From contig NC_046683.1 in the NCBI RefSeq assembly GCF_009870125.1, forward strand, positions 20,903,001 through 20,967,000: DNA of 64,000 nt. Direction: 5' to 3'. Under the pieces are notes generated by a model. The model saw only the letters and a program-made list of their open reading frames with translations, was not told the DNA's origin and did no database searches. Below are positions 1 through 11,535 of this stretch, piece by piece. Source of the DNA: Drosophila pseudoobscura (Eukaryota > Arthropoda > Insecta > Diptera > Drosophilidae). Every line of letters begins with the position of its first letter. Position 1 is the first letter of the stretch. Made by a program: the position numbers and the translations under genes.

Positions 1-442
1 TATACTCCATATATACTATATATACAATATATACTATAATCTATAATGATTAATGATGATAATTATGAATTAATTAATTAACGATTAATCTTAACCAACT
101 TTTTATCGATTTATCTCTGTGTGTGTGTCATTGTTGTTGTCATTTTTTTGCCCATTGCAAATCGAAATTATTTGCTCAAACGAAACGAAACAAAACAAAA
201 CAAAAAATACTCGAATCAAAAAAAAAAAAAAAACAAACGAAAACTATATAAGGATTCCAGATATTCCCTCCTCCAACAACTCCTCCAGAGCCAGCCCCTC
301 CAGATCATCAGCTCATTACATGCACATATAAGAGTCAATTCGTTTCGGCTTCAGAATCAAGTTTGGAAGAAATAACATGTAATCTAACTATTTGAATATA
401 TTTCACCCTATTTATTCCTATTCCACCTATAGTTTTTTGTTC

Positions 443-474
<32 letters not shown>

Positions 475-1859
475 CCTCCCTCTCTCTTGGTCTGTGTGTC
501 TCTCTCTATCTATGTTTTCTATCCTTTAGACTTTTTTTGTTATTGATCTTGTCTTCACTCAATAAAAACACCAACAAAATGTCACCAACTCCCAGTATTC
601 CGCTCCACATCCAGCCCCACATCCTCAGAGGAGATTCCCCTGATGCCCCAAGAAAGATCTGGATAGCGATACCCCTTGCGGATGAAGATCTGTCATATAA
701 CATCGATTTTTGGACAAAAGATAAGCTTCGTCGCCTTTGAGCGCGACACGCGAAGCCGTGTAGGAATGATTCCCTACAAAATCTCACTATGTCCTTTTAC
801 ACTGTAGAAAGTGGAACCGATCCTATATCGATCTAGTATTTTTCCCAGAAGATAAAGAAGTAATAATTTTAATAAATGAGAAACCAAAAATTATGGTTTA
901 GCAGGATGCTCTTATGTGAAGAGTTGTTTCGAACCATTTTTGAACTCGATGGAATCCAGTGTTAGCTTTGGCCAAAAAACACCGCAAGGGCCAGGTGGAA
1001 AATCTCCATTCTTCCTTCCTTACTTCCTTCCTTGTCCTTTAGCAATCAATGCTCTCCCTAGAGTTTCCCATTTCCTCTTATTAGCTATTGTTTATTTGGG
1101 TTTTTTGGGTTATTTCTTTCTGTTTCGGTTGATCCTTGATTTTTTTGGGCCGCGGGCTGTCTGATATATACATCTATATCTATGTACATACTATATAAAC
1201 CATGTATCTATAATCCCACAAACCCCGACACCACTCCACTCCACTCCACCCCAACCCAGCCGACCCCCAAACATCGATCGGAATCGAATATTGTACAAAA
1301 GTTTTTCGTTTGTTTGCTGTTCTCGTTCTTGTTATACTTTTGCTTTGCCCTCTCTTTGCTCTCCCCCTCTCTCTCTCCCTCTGTTTTTGTGGAAGCTTCT
1401 TCATCCATCTGCAGCGCTGTGTCAAACCGAGACTGATCTGGTTTCTCCCTTCTGGTTCTCGTTTCTCTTTCTCCCATAAACTTATGCACACACACACACA
1501 TATAAGCAGCGGACGTCAGCGGGTCTAAGGATTCATTGGCCACCCACGATGCAGGTTAATCTCTTAATGCTCCTCCACTCCTCTCCAGAATGCATCAGCA
1601 TGCACCTCCCATAGATTTACCCCAGCTAGCTGCCTGAATCCCCCCGCCCCCCACTCCTGCTCCTGCACCTGCACGCAGTTTGCTCCGCTAGACTCCCTCC
1701 CATCACCACCACCACCACCACCACCACCATACCCCTCAAATTTAGCTGTAGATGGACTGCTCCTCCCTCTGATGAGGAACGATGAAGCGGGGAAGAGCCG
1801 AACGAACCCCTCTCTCTTAGGCCTGCCTAATCCGATCTCCCACTCTCTTTCCAAATCAG
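1..1859 (+). other. Intron of RhoGAPp190 (5' part outside window)
   Basis: The first recognisable coding exon starts at 1860 in mid-codon, directly after a pyrimidine-rich acceptor ending in CAG, so this stretch is intronic and the N-terminal exons lie beyond the left edge. It is AT-rich, with a (TC)n run at about 440-490, a run of A near 218-232 and a CCACCA run near 1705-1730. A short open frame at 578-740 has no splice context and no family resemblance. I see no other gene in it. Confidence 0.75.
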
Positions 1860-4326
1860 AATGGCTGGAGGACAAGAGCGATGGGCGACGCAACATGAAC
1901 AAGAACTCGATTTGGAACAACTTCAGTGGCTCCACACACGCCTACACCACGGGCCGGCGGCACATTGACTCCAATCTGAACAAGATCCGTCCGAAGGGTC
2001 CCAGCCAAACGCTGAAGGTAGGCGAGGCGCCTAGTCGCAACTGCCCGGCTATGAGCTCCTCCACCTTCACATTGCCCACACAGCCGCCGGGCAAGCTGAA
2101 CATGAAGAACTTCCAGCTGGTCAGCGAGGCAGTGGCCAAGATGAACTTCACGGGCTCCGGCTCCGGGTCGGGCTCTGGCTCCGGCTCTGGGTCGGGCACT
2201 GGCCTGGGCCTGTGCACCGGCAGTGGAAGCATGGCCGACTCGTATCTGGGCGACTGCGAGCCTGTGGGAAAGGATGGCAAGCGGTATGATCACGCCCAAT
2301 TGGATGGAGAGGACGAGGACTCCGAGGAACTGGCCGAGTACGAGCAGATATATGAAAACGAAGGTAGGATCGATAGGATCGGGAGGATTTGGACCTCACC
2401 TCAAGCACGGGATCTCAATCATCTACCCGAAAAAACTCGAATCTCAGCTCACCCTCAAATCACTCGCTACCGCTACCACTACCACTACCGCACCCGATCC
2501 CGCACCCGCACCCGCACCCGCGATCCCTCCACACTCTGTTCACTGTTTACTCTCCCCCAGGCAGGGCATCCTTGCATATCCTTGAAACCCAACTCAACAT
2601 TCCCAGCTGACCACAGAATCATTTTCTCTGCTTATTATCCCTACCATCCACAGACTGCACCGAGTCGGACAGCTGCGCCAGCTCCACAGAGCGACGGGTG
2701 CGCCAGCAGAATGCCTATTTCAAGGCCAGCAGCAAGGCAAGCAAGGCCAGTGCCAAGAAGCAGAAGAAGAAGAAGGTGGCCATACCCGTGCAGACACCGA
2801 GAGTGCCGCCCTTTGGCTCGTATGTGAGTCCGCCGGAGATTCCGCTGCACTATCAGCGCATGGCCATCGTCGGGGCAGGTGAGAAAAGTATGTGTCGTGT
2901 TTGTGTCGTTTGTGGTGTTTCGTGTGGCACCCAATCCTCCTCCTATACTTTGATCCTGCTCCTACTCTTGCTCCTTACATACTTCCTTCGCTTGGGTTTG
3001 TAATTGGATATCTGCTGTTTCTGTTTCTCTCTGCCCTCTGCCCACTCTTCGACTCACGCCTTCACTGAGTCATGCCCCCACTCATCATGTCTTGCTTCCC
3101 CTCACCCTCTTCCATCCACAGAGAAAACAGAGGCTGGTGTTCCGGAATTCATGAAGAGCGACAAATCCCCAGAGGTAAGCTCAAGTCCATACTATCGATC
3201 ATAGATCTTTATCTGACTCTTTTGCATTGCGTTTAGTATTCCATGGTGCCAGAACTGACGGCAGCTGGGATCTTTGGCGCTGAGAATCTGCCCGAGTACA
3301 ACATGAATGCCAAATGCCTGAAGGACTTTGAGAAGCTCGAGAAGAGGCGCATCAAGGAGGAGGCGGCACGCCTGCGTAAGCTGCAGGAGAAGGAGAAGGA
3401 GCAGGAGAAGAAGCTCAAACGGAAGCTCAAGCAGAATGCCAAGGGACTGGCCGAGTCCGTGGAGGCGCAGTTCGGGAAGCTAATGATCAGCTCCGAACAG
3501 GGCGAGATACCCATTTTCCTCAACAAGTGCGTGGAGTTTATCGAGAAGGAGGGACTCGACTCGGAGGGCATCTATCGGGTGCCGGGCAGCCGGGCGCATG
3601 TGGATATGCTCTTCCAGCGTTTCGAAGAGGGTAAGAGGAGGAGTATCCAAACCTTCGTCAGTGATGTATTTATTGTTTTTTTAATTTTTTTCATGCCAAT
3701 TCAGATGTCAACACCGTCATCGATGTTCTGGACATACCCGTCAATGCCGTTGCTACGGCGCTGAAGGACTTCTTCTCGAAACGCCTGCCGCCTTTGTTTA
3801 GTAAGGACATCATCAAGGAGCTGGAAGAGATTGCTGGTGAGCATAGGACATATGACCCAATCTTGTCCCAATCTCACGCGCCTTTTCGCCTCGTTTCAGG
3901 CTCTCGTGGAGTGGGAGTGGGCTCCTCCAAGTTGAACGTGGAGGTGAAAACGGATCGTAGCTGCCGCTTGATAGCTTTAAAATCGCTGCTCCAGAAGCTG
4001 CCCCCCATCAATTTTGCCATACTCAAATACATATTCCAGCACTTTGTGCAGTAAGTGATGGCAACCATTGGCTTCGCCTACAGGCAGATGCCTCATTCAT
4101 CAGTTGTTAATCTCTCAATCCTTGCAGCGTCTCCGACAACTCCAAGCTAAACAGCATGGACAGCAAGAACCTGGCCATCTGCTGGTGGCCCACCTTGATA
4201 CCCATCGACTTCACCGACATGGGCCACTTCGAGCAGCTGCGGCCCTACCTCGAGGACATTGTCCAGACGATGATCGACCAGTTCCCCTATTTATTCTGCG
4301 GCAAGGATGCGTTCGTAATGGTCTAG
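1860..4326 (+). CDS. RhoGAPp190: RhoGAPp190, C-terminal exons (partial)
   Basis: This is the C-terminal 551 residues of the Drosophila p190 Rho GTPase-activating protein, which stimulates GTP hydrolysis by Rho and restrains axon branch retraction. Seven exons are visible: 1860-2363, 2654-2878, 3122-3174, 3237-3630, 3705-3836, 3900-4050 and 4128-4326; the phases join without error. The first exon encodes a Gly-Ser repeat (2152-2205) and an acidic stretch. The fourth holds a Lys/Glu/Arg coiled coil and then the start of the RhoGAP domain, with the arginine finger in the EGIYRVPGS motif (Arg codon 3576-3578). Later exons supply the conserved FFS, LPPINFAILKYI and NLAICWWPTL segments. The protein ends in FCGKDAFVMV and stop TAG. 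The N-terminal GTPase-like and FF domains of this family are expected upstream of the window. The identification rests on near-identity to the fly protein as I recall it. Confidence 0.95.
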
Positions 4327-6005
4327 ATATTGGACCCACAACAACAACAGATCATAGATAGACTCAATGTTCGCGTGCGTGTTGTGTGCGGTGTGTGTGC
4401 GGTGTGTGTGTGTGTGTGTGTGAGGAGTGTGCCATGTGTGTGTAAGTGTGTGAAACATGGATAGATGTGAAAGAGATAGAGCCATAGCTTGGAAGGATAG
4501 GAAAGGAAGAAAGAAATAGAAGGCAGCCCATCGATCGATCGATTCATTTTGTGGAGTAGTAGGAGTCTAAGAGCAGGCGCGTAATGATGAATACTATATA
4601 TATACATACTTCATATATACGATGATGATATTATCTGTGTTTTTTTTTTTTTTATATCTATGTGTGCGAGTGTATCTGTGTTTGCATCTGTAGCTGTATC
4701 TGCATGTGTAAAGTATTTGGGGAACGTGGGGAGAATAAGTGAACACTTGGCTAAGTAGGGTATATGTATATTTATTTTTTATATACTTGCATATATGTAT
4801 ACACACATACATATATGTCTATATGTCTACATTTATGTATGTGTATGTATATATATATATATATAAATGTGCTATATATATGTATATGCATGTAACTTAT
4901 ATATTTTATGTACATCAGAATACATATACAACGTGTGTATTTGTGTACACACAAATATATATATGTATATTATATATATATATTTTGTATATCCAATGGC
5001 TTTGTTGTGTTTCCGTGATATATGTAAGCGCGCGTCAAGTGTTTTCTCTGTGTGTCCATTGTCGTTGAATCCATTGAGTGAGAGACACCCTCATCCACCC
5101 TCCTTCCAGAGATCTAGTGGGACTGTGGCAGGGGGCTACAGCGCCAACGACAACGCACAACTAATATAAAATAAAATACAATTTAAAACAAAAAACAGAG
5201 ATCAAGTAATGAAGAAACAAACAAACAAACACACAAACAAAAAAAAAACGAAAAACTGCGGGAAAAGGATTAATACAATTTACTGTATATCTTTGTGTAT
5301 GCTATAACTGTAACTGTAACTGTAACTGTAACTGTAATTGTGTCTCGTAACTCTTACTGTAACTATAACTGTAGCTTAAATTGTATGTTCAAATGACCCA
5401 GATCAAGATCGAGTCAACACCAATTTCCACAGTACGTGCATACACAGAACATTTAATGAGAACGCTAGATATCTAGATATGTCTACAATTAAAGCTATAT
5501 ATCTACTATATCCATATGTATTGTGCGTATGTATTATATTTATACATAATATTATAAGTGGGAGAAGTAAGAATGTTGACGAAAAGCAAAGCCAGAGGAT
5601 CTATGGATCTGAATCCCGCCATTCAGATCAGGCTCAGAAGCAGATGGCGAAGATCCGGACAAAATCTAATATACGAGCTAAACTAAATGTGCATCTCAGT
5701 GTGTGTGTGTGCGTGTGCGTGTGTCTGCGCGTATGTATGTGTTCCACTATGCATGTATGTGTTATCCAATTAGACGTAACCCTAGATATATGTATACCCA
5801 TATATGTATATGATAATGCCGATTCTGATAATTACCGCGTAAAGCTAATGAAATCTCCAACAACTGGAAGCCTCCCCCGTCCCCACCCTCAAAACAAGGA
5901 AAAACCCACAAAACAAAAACAAAAATCTGTAACACACACTCCAATCTCTCCACTCTACTACACTGATTGTCTAAACGATATTCGCATTAGCCGGGCATTT
6001 AACCC

Positions 6006-6038
<33 letters not shown>

Positions 6039-7195
6039 GTAATACATACTCCATACTCTCTCTATATCTTTCTCTCTCTCTCTCGGCTAAGTAATTGTGT
6101 GTGGGTGTGTGTGTGTAATGTTCCAAAATTAGCGAAACAACAAATTATACAACAATGCATACATATATTTTAACTATCGATGCGCTGCACGAGGGGCAGG
6201 AGGAGTGCAAGCATCACGATGGATGGGGCGAAGAAAACAAAAATTGTAGACAACATAAGCCTAAGTGTTATTTCTTGTAATTGAGCATTAATTTTTTTAT
6301 ATAAAACGAAAAACTTAAATATGTAATTATATATACGTGTGTATTGTATCTTGTGTCTGAACGGACCTCAAACTTAAACAAAAAAACAAAACAAAACAAA
6401 AAAACGAGAGAGAAGAAGTGGAAACAAAGCAAAGGAAAAGGCTCAAAAAATGGAAGAAATGGAAAACGAGATGAAATCTGTTGCCAAAAACAGAGAGAGG
6501 AGGAGAAGAGACGTCAGAGGATGAAGAGGAATAAACAATTAACCATTATATAGTATAATTTGTATAGATGTGTGTCTATTGCATTATTTGTACACGTACA
6601 TATATATACCGTCTATGTATTAACGTATATATGTGTATGCATTTATTTATATACGCTAAAAAAAAAAAACGAAACAAAACAAAAAACCAAGCAAAAATAT
6701 GTCTTAAAACCAAAACTAAAAAAAAACGTAAAACAAAAGAAACAAAAAAAAATTGTAATTGACGTGATGTGTAATGATATTTTTAAAAGCAAATTTTATG
6801 CCACGCCCATGCTAAGCAAAACCACACGATACTCCTCTCCACTATCCTCTGTCATTACCCGTTCCCGTCCGCGTCCGCTCCCCCCGCATAAACCATAAAC
6901 CAGCCACATGCCATGTTCCACAGACGTCGATCACTTCCCAAATCCACCACACACAACACAACTCGTCTCCCGGGCCCTCCCCACCTGGGAATCCCAGCTG
7001 ATGAGTTAGGTAGCACACATATCCACTATATCCGTACATATATATGCTTGTGCTACCACTGATCCTGGGGCCCTGCAGAGGTGAAAGATCCACAATAGCA
7101 TGAGAGGAGAAAAAAGGAAAGAAAAATCATAAAATGAAATCAAACGAAACGAAATATGAATAAATTTGTGGGCATTTTCCAAATATTTGTGAAGC
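4327..7195 (+). other. Long repeat-rich 3' region of RhoGAPp190
   Basis: No convincing gene follows the stop codon for almost 2.9 kb. The stretch holds a (GT)n run at 4381-4424, TA-rich tracts at 4760-4990, a hexamer array at about 5305-5342, another GT tract at 5700-5745, CATA repeats at about 6009-6038 and many A-rich runs. Candidate poly(A) signals include AATAAA-like sequences near 5167-5175 and near 7158. It is most likely 3' UTR plus downstream flank; where the transcript ends cannot be decided from sequence alone. Confidence 0.5.
5303..5345. repeat. Hexamer microsatellite (AACTGT)n
   Basis: The six-base unit AACTGT is repeated about five times in direct tandem, with degenerate related units on both sides up to about 5372. 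It lies in the presumed 3' UTR of RhoGAPp190. Confidence 0.85.
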
Positions 7196-7388
7196 ATTCG
7201 GAGTAAGAGTTTTTATTTAAGGGATTTTGCGATCTTAATATTTAAGATGAGGGCACAGGGCGCTGCCTTGGCAGCTGCAGTCGCATCTCTTCTGAATGGA
7301 CACATAATTAGATCATACAAAATATGCATTGGGACTCACACTACGAAAAAGGTTCCAAAGGAAAAAAGATGACGTCGGGGTCACCAAA

Positions 7389-7740
7389 ATGTTGGGCGCT
7401 GCCATCTCTGACGGCGGCAACTCTGACTCCACATTTACGAGAAAGATTTCTCCGCTGTTAGATTTTATTTTACGGTTTCATTGTTCGATGTTTTAGTGTA
7501 AAAAGTTAGAGAGCGTAGTGGTAAACTACGTGTAGTGTGTAAAACTGCAAACTTTCGACCTTAATACAGACGACGTCGTTAACTTTGATCGGGGGCTGTG
7601 GTGTGGGCCACAGAGTTAAGTACTCCTCAGGCCAACGCTTCCTATGCTGCTGGCGGATCCCACCCGTACAACCTGTGCTTTTCTACACAACCGAATGCAT
7701 TCGGTTCGTTAGACATCAAAATGGTGTACTTTTCGACTCC
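7389..7740 (-). mobile_element. Possible LTR remnant, BEL/Pao-like
   Basis: Read on the minus strand, a sequence with an AATAAA-like signal ends in CCCAACA near 7389. It is followed at once by a segment reading TTTTGGTGACCCCGACG, which resembles the junction between an LTR and the primer-binding region of BEL/Pao-type retrotransposons. No second LTR, gag or pol is present, so this would be a solo or truncated LTR. The far end is not defined; 7740 is arbitrary. A protein-like open stretch at about 7595-7720 on the plus strand has no family I recognise and may be part of the same repeat. Confidence 0.3.
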
Positions 7741-8091
7741 CATGCATATTTTCTGTATATATGTACTATGTGCATATATACGTGTTCTATAATCCAGAAT
7801 ATACAATTACAGCTGTGATATTACTGTCGCAGTCAAAGCGGGATTATTCACAAGTCAAATTATTGAATATTCTAATTCTGGATTTCATAAATTAACTGGT
7901 GTACTCCATTTGCACTTGCATTTTGCCGATCTAATGATCCATCCAGTGGGAATCCAAAGAATGAAGCCCAAACTTTGAAACGTTTGGAGAGATTCATGGG
8001 CCATAGCCATCATCAGACGTTTCGGATCTGCTAGAGTACCACAATCTAGTTCTAATGTTCTAATATCATATGATATATTGACAGAGCATTG

Positions 8092-8650
8092 TACGAGGGC
8101 TGCTGTTTAATTTGCTGGCCTATTTAGGCACAATGGTCATTTGCACAAACAAGTTTGATATTATCTGGGATAACCTTACATATAACTTTTTCTTCTACGG
8201 TCGCGCTGATGATTTTCGACCATATTTGATGGGGATTCATAAGTCAAGAATGCTTAGATCAGCTTAGTTTAAATTTAATTGAAGAACTTATGAACTGCTA
8301 ATGTGAAAACCTGGTAAAACGAATTCAATTGTAAACGTCCCTCGTTGCAGGACGAATTCCGCTAAATTCGTCCATCAGTGGTTGTACGAGAAATATTTTG
8401 GCAAGATCGTTATGTCACCGTACGGTAAGATTGAGGCATCCTTAGACATTAAAATTACGTCCATCATCCCACACAATTACCAAAACGGTCAAAAAGAGGC
8501 TCGTGTCGATTGGTCTAAGAAAATTATCATATATGACGATCGTGACGCTTCAAAAGCTGTATATGACATCTACGAATCATGAATATGTGAATTTAAGCCC
8601 GAAAAAAATTAAAGCGAACCAAATGCCACAACAGTTTTCGTAACGAGCCA
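8092..8650 (+). mobile_element. Mariner (D34D) transposon remnant, plus strand
   Basis: The segment begins with TACGAGGGCTGCT, the same terminal motif seen at 10903. At about 8490-8640 it encodes mariner transposase signatures in a broken frame: a KEARVDW-like motif, DASKAVYDIYES and an EFKPEK segment, which fit the region around the first catalytic aspartate of mariner transposases. The helix-turn-helix region and the C-terminal half are missing, and a TGA interrupts the frame at 8580. It is dead. Confidence 0.6.
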
Positions 8651-9013
8651 TTTCAAATCAACTTTGGAAGATCAATTTGACGTGGTAAAAAACTGTTTTT
8701 TGTCCGGTAGTTCTTGGAGAATTAAGGAAAGGGAACCTCCAAATACGGACTGAACTTTACTACCACATTCCAAAATATCGAATCGAGGCGGCCTCCTATC
8801 TATTGGGACCCTTTTGTGTCCAGCTATAAAAAAAAAGTCAACTTTTTTATAGGCTCTGCACACTGAGCCCATCCCGGGGGAATGGTGGGATTTTTTGACA
8901 GATGTGAAACTCCGATTCACACTGCCACCATCCACCATCCGTCAAAAACAGCTGATGCCAATAACAAGTTCATTAAATTTGCGCGGAAGATTTATTAATT
9001 CTTGGTTATTATA

Positions 9014-10467
9014 ATGGATGATGAAAATATAGCAATTATTTCGGCTGTGGTTGCACAGCAAAATATTTTCTTGCACCAACTAATAATGTTGATTAATGAT
9101 GATGACGATGATGACTTTAACTTTGACGAAGATGAGATGCTTGACTGGGTAACTGCCATAAAAATACAAAAGCCAGGAAGATTATGGTCGTTTGTGAGTA
9201 CTTCTACTAACTTCAACCATAGTTTAACGTACAAGGACATATTTTATGGTTTTAGAAGCGGATCGGGACATTTTGGGAGAAAGAGGTACCAGAAAACAAC
9301 GAGGCGTTTTTCAAAGAGAGTTTCCGAATGGAGAGGCCCTGCTTTGATATTTTAGTGAATCGGCTTGAAGTGCTGCGAAAGAAGGACACCAACTGCCGAG
9401 CTGCAATTCCTTTGGAAAAGCGCATCGCCATTGCGCTATACACTTTGGGCTCGTCTTCTGAGTACCGAACAGTTGGCAGGCTTTTCGGTGTAGCTCCAAA
9501 CAGTGTGTGTAATATCCTGCACGAGTTTTGCAGAGCACTTATCCACGAGTTTTCGAAGGAGTACATGTCGCCCAATTACCTAACTTCCGACAAAATTGAT
9601 GAGTGCGTAAAGGGATTCGAGGCAATTGGGTTTCCTCAGTGCCTAGGTGCAATTGGTAGGAAATCAATAAGAACTTCAGCAATATGTTTACATATAAATT
9701 GGTTTTTAAACTTCCTTTTTATTCTAGATGGATGCCACATCGAAATAAAACCACCAGCAGCTGAGGCAGTAGACCACCATAACTCTAAGGGCTGGTATTC
9801 CACAGTCTTGTTTGCCCTAGTGGATTATAGGTATGCAAATGCAAATATCTTGCACAAAAATATGTAGTTAGCAAGTTGGTTTAATGTCCTAAATTATTTA
9901 AATCCGATTCTTTTTAGATACAGATTTACATATGTAAATATCGGCTCTGCAGGAAGGTGCAATGACTCGATGATATACCAGAAGTCAAGCCTTGCAAAAC
10001 ATATCGAAGCATCGGCATTACTCCAAGAGAAAGCCAAGGAAATAAGCGGAGTAAACGTCCCTGTAATGCTTATCGGGGACTCGGCATTTAGGTTTTCTAA
10101 AAAGCTGATGAAACCTTACCCGTTTTCCCCAGTCGCCTCTTTGGAACAGCGCACGTTTAACTACAACCTTTCCAAAGCTAGGCGAGTGGTGGAAAATGCA
10201 TTTGGGCATTTAAAAGCCAGATTCCGAATAATCGGAAAAGGTCTTGGTAGCCACCACAAAAATAATAGCGCCATAATAATGAGCTGTTGTATTTTACACA
10301 ATATATTAAATATGCACAACAGCGCGATTAATGAAAATTGGGAGCTTGCAACAAATGATCAGCGCGAACAGCCCGATACCAGCAACAGTTCTGCTGACTT
10401 TAATCAGTCAGCAGAACAGATACGATCTGCAATCGCAAAATATTGTGTAGACCGTAATGAAAATTAA
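9014..10467 (+). CDS. Harbinger transposase (HARBI1-like DDE nuclease), left copy
   Basis: Four exons join in frame: 9014-9193, 9256-9655, 9728-9830 and 9918-10467, giving about 410 residues, the usual size for HARBI1-type nucleases. The N-terminus carries an acidic run of Asp codons. A helix-turn-helix-like region (SEYRTVGRLFGVAPNSV) precedes the catalytic core. The first catalytic Asp lies in IDGCHIEIKPP, formed across the second intron; the second is expected in the GSAGRCNDS segment; the Glu is in VVENAFGHLKARFR. I see no stop or frameshift in the joined exons, so the gene may be active or recently so. The start was chosen at the ATG of MDDENIAII. An in-frame ATG four codons upstream is possible. 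Confidence 0.85.
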
Positions 10468-10471
10468 AAAC

Positions 10472-10737
10472 TTATTTATTTTTATTTTTTAAAACTTCTA
10501 ATAAGTCGTTCTGGAATTTTGTTTGGGTGCTGATCAAGTCCTGCACCATCTTCTCCTGCCTAACGTCGTGCTCCTCCTTCTTTCTGTGGTGGCCCTTTTG
10601 TTGCTCGAGACGCTCCTGGCCAGCCACGAAATGTCGGTCTTTTTCTTTTTCTTTGGCGGACGCCCAGACAAGGTGCTGGAGCTACAAGATCCGTCCAGGT
10701 CCATCTCAATAATATCCGTCAGATGGTCGTCAGTGTG
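10472..10737 (-). pseudogene. Truncated second Harbinger ORF (Myb/SANT-type accessory protein)
   Basis: On the minus strand, a reading frame ending in TAA at 10472 encodes a charged C-terminal tail (HDVRQEKMVQDLISTQTKF and LLEVLKNKNK) of the type seen at the end of the Myb/SANT or MADF partner protein of Harbinger elements. A GRPPKKKKK segment upstream is in another frame, so a frameshift is present. The N-terminal DNA-binding domain is absent because the terminal repeat begins directly upstream. The stop lies only four bases from the transposase stop, so the two genes are tightly convergent. Family assignment is inference from position and composition. Confidence 0.45.
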
Positions 10738-10746
10738 AATAGCCTA

Positions 10747-11535
10747 TTAGACTGCGAAAGAGGCTGATGAAGTCTCGTTCTGAGTGCCAATAGTGTTGCG
10801 AAAATAGCTTAAAACGTTTCAAAATGGGTGTTCATCTTTATACCCATCAATATTTATAAAACCATTAAAATCATTCTCAATCACCATTGTTCTTTTTTTA
10901 TACGAGGGCTGCTATTTATATTTCGGGAATAGCAATTAAGAACCAAAACTTTTAAATGAAAATGGCTTTATTGTTTTTCAAAATATTCCCCCTGATGATC
11001 AATACACTTTTGCATTCTTTAGAAGCACTGCTCATAGCAGTTTTTCAATTCCTTGTGAGACACCTCCAAAACATGGTTTTTGAACTCTTGCTTCTACTGT
11101 TTCTTCGGCGCTCGTAAATCGTTGAGCACGCAGTTTTTTTATACCCGATACTCAAAATGAGTATTGGGGTATATTAGATTTGTGGTGAAAGTGTGTGTAA
11201 CGTCCAGAAGGAATCGTTTCCGACCCCATAAAGTATATATATTCTTGATCAGCATCAATAGCCGAGTCGATTGAGCCCTGTCTGTCCGTCTGTCCGTCCG
11301 TCCGTCCGTCCGTATGTCCGTCCCCCTCAGCGCCTAGTGCTCAAAGACTATAAAAGCTAGAGCAACGATGTTTTGGATCCAGACTTCTGTGATATGTCAC
11401 TGCTACAAAAATATTTCAAAACTTCGGCCCGCCCACTTCCGCCCTCACGAACGACGAAAATCTGTGGCATCCACATTTTTAAAGATACGATAAAAGCAAA
11501 AACGCAGAATCGTAGAGGATGACTATATGTTCTAG
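10747..11535. repeat. Inner flank shared in inverted orientation with 16985-17691
   Basis: The sequence directly downstream of the left Harbinger copy recurs, reverse-complemented, directly inside the right copy. Shared landmarks in order are the segment after the TTA duplication, the TTTATACCCATC stretch, a mariner end, and the mini-me-like repeat with its GTCC run. The two differ by indels: about 20 extra bases in the right copy near 17640-17665, loss of the mariner terminus in the right copy, and about 50 bases lost near 17070. Homology stops at about 11535 and 16985. Confidence 0.8.

Larger units (their letters stand above)
8850..10746 (+). mobile_element. PIF/Harbinger transposon, left copy
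   Basis: A 1.9 kb element with imperfect terminal inverted repeats. The left end begins TAGGCTCTGCACACTGAG and the right end finishes CAGTGTGAATAGCCTA. It is flanked by the 3-base duplication TTA (8847-8849 and 10747-10749), which fits the TWA target preference of Harbinger elements. It contains an apparently intact transposase (9014-10467, plus strand) and the remnant of a second, convergent gene (10472-10737, minus strand). A near-identical inverted copy lies at 17692-19602. A (CCACCAT)n stretch near the left end has two fewer 7-base units than in the other copy, which accounts for the 14-base length difference. Confidence 0.88.

Noticed and set aside
578-740. Small open frame with a protein-like look in the first kilobase
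   Set aside because: No acceptor or donor fits it, and it does not match the p190 sequence that should precede 1860.
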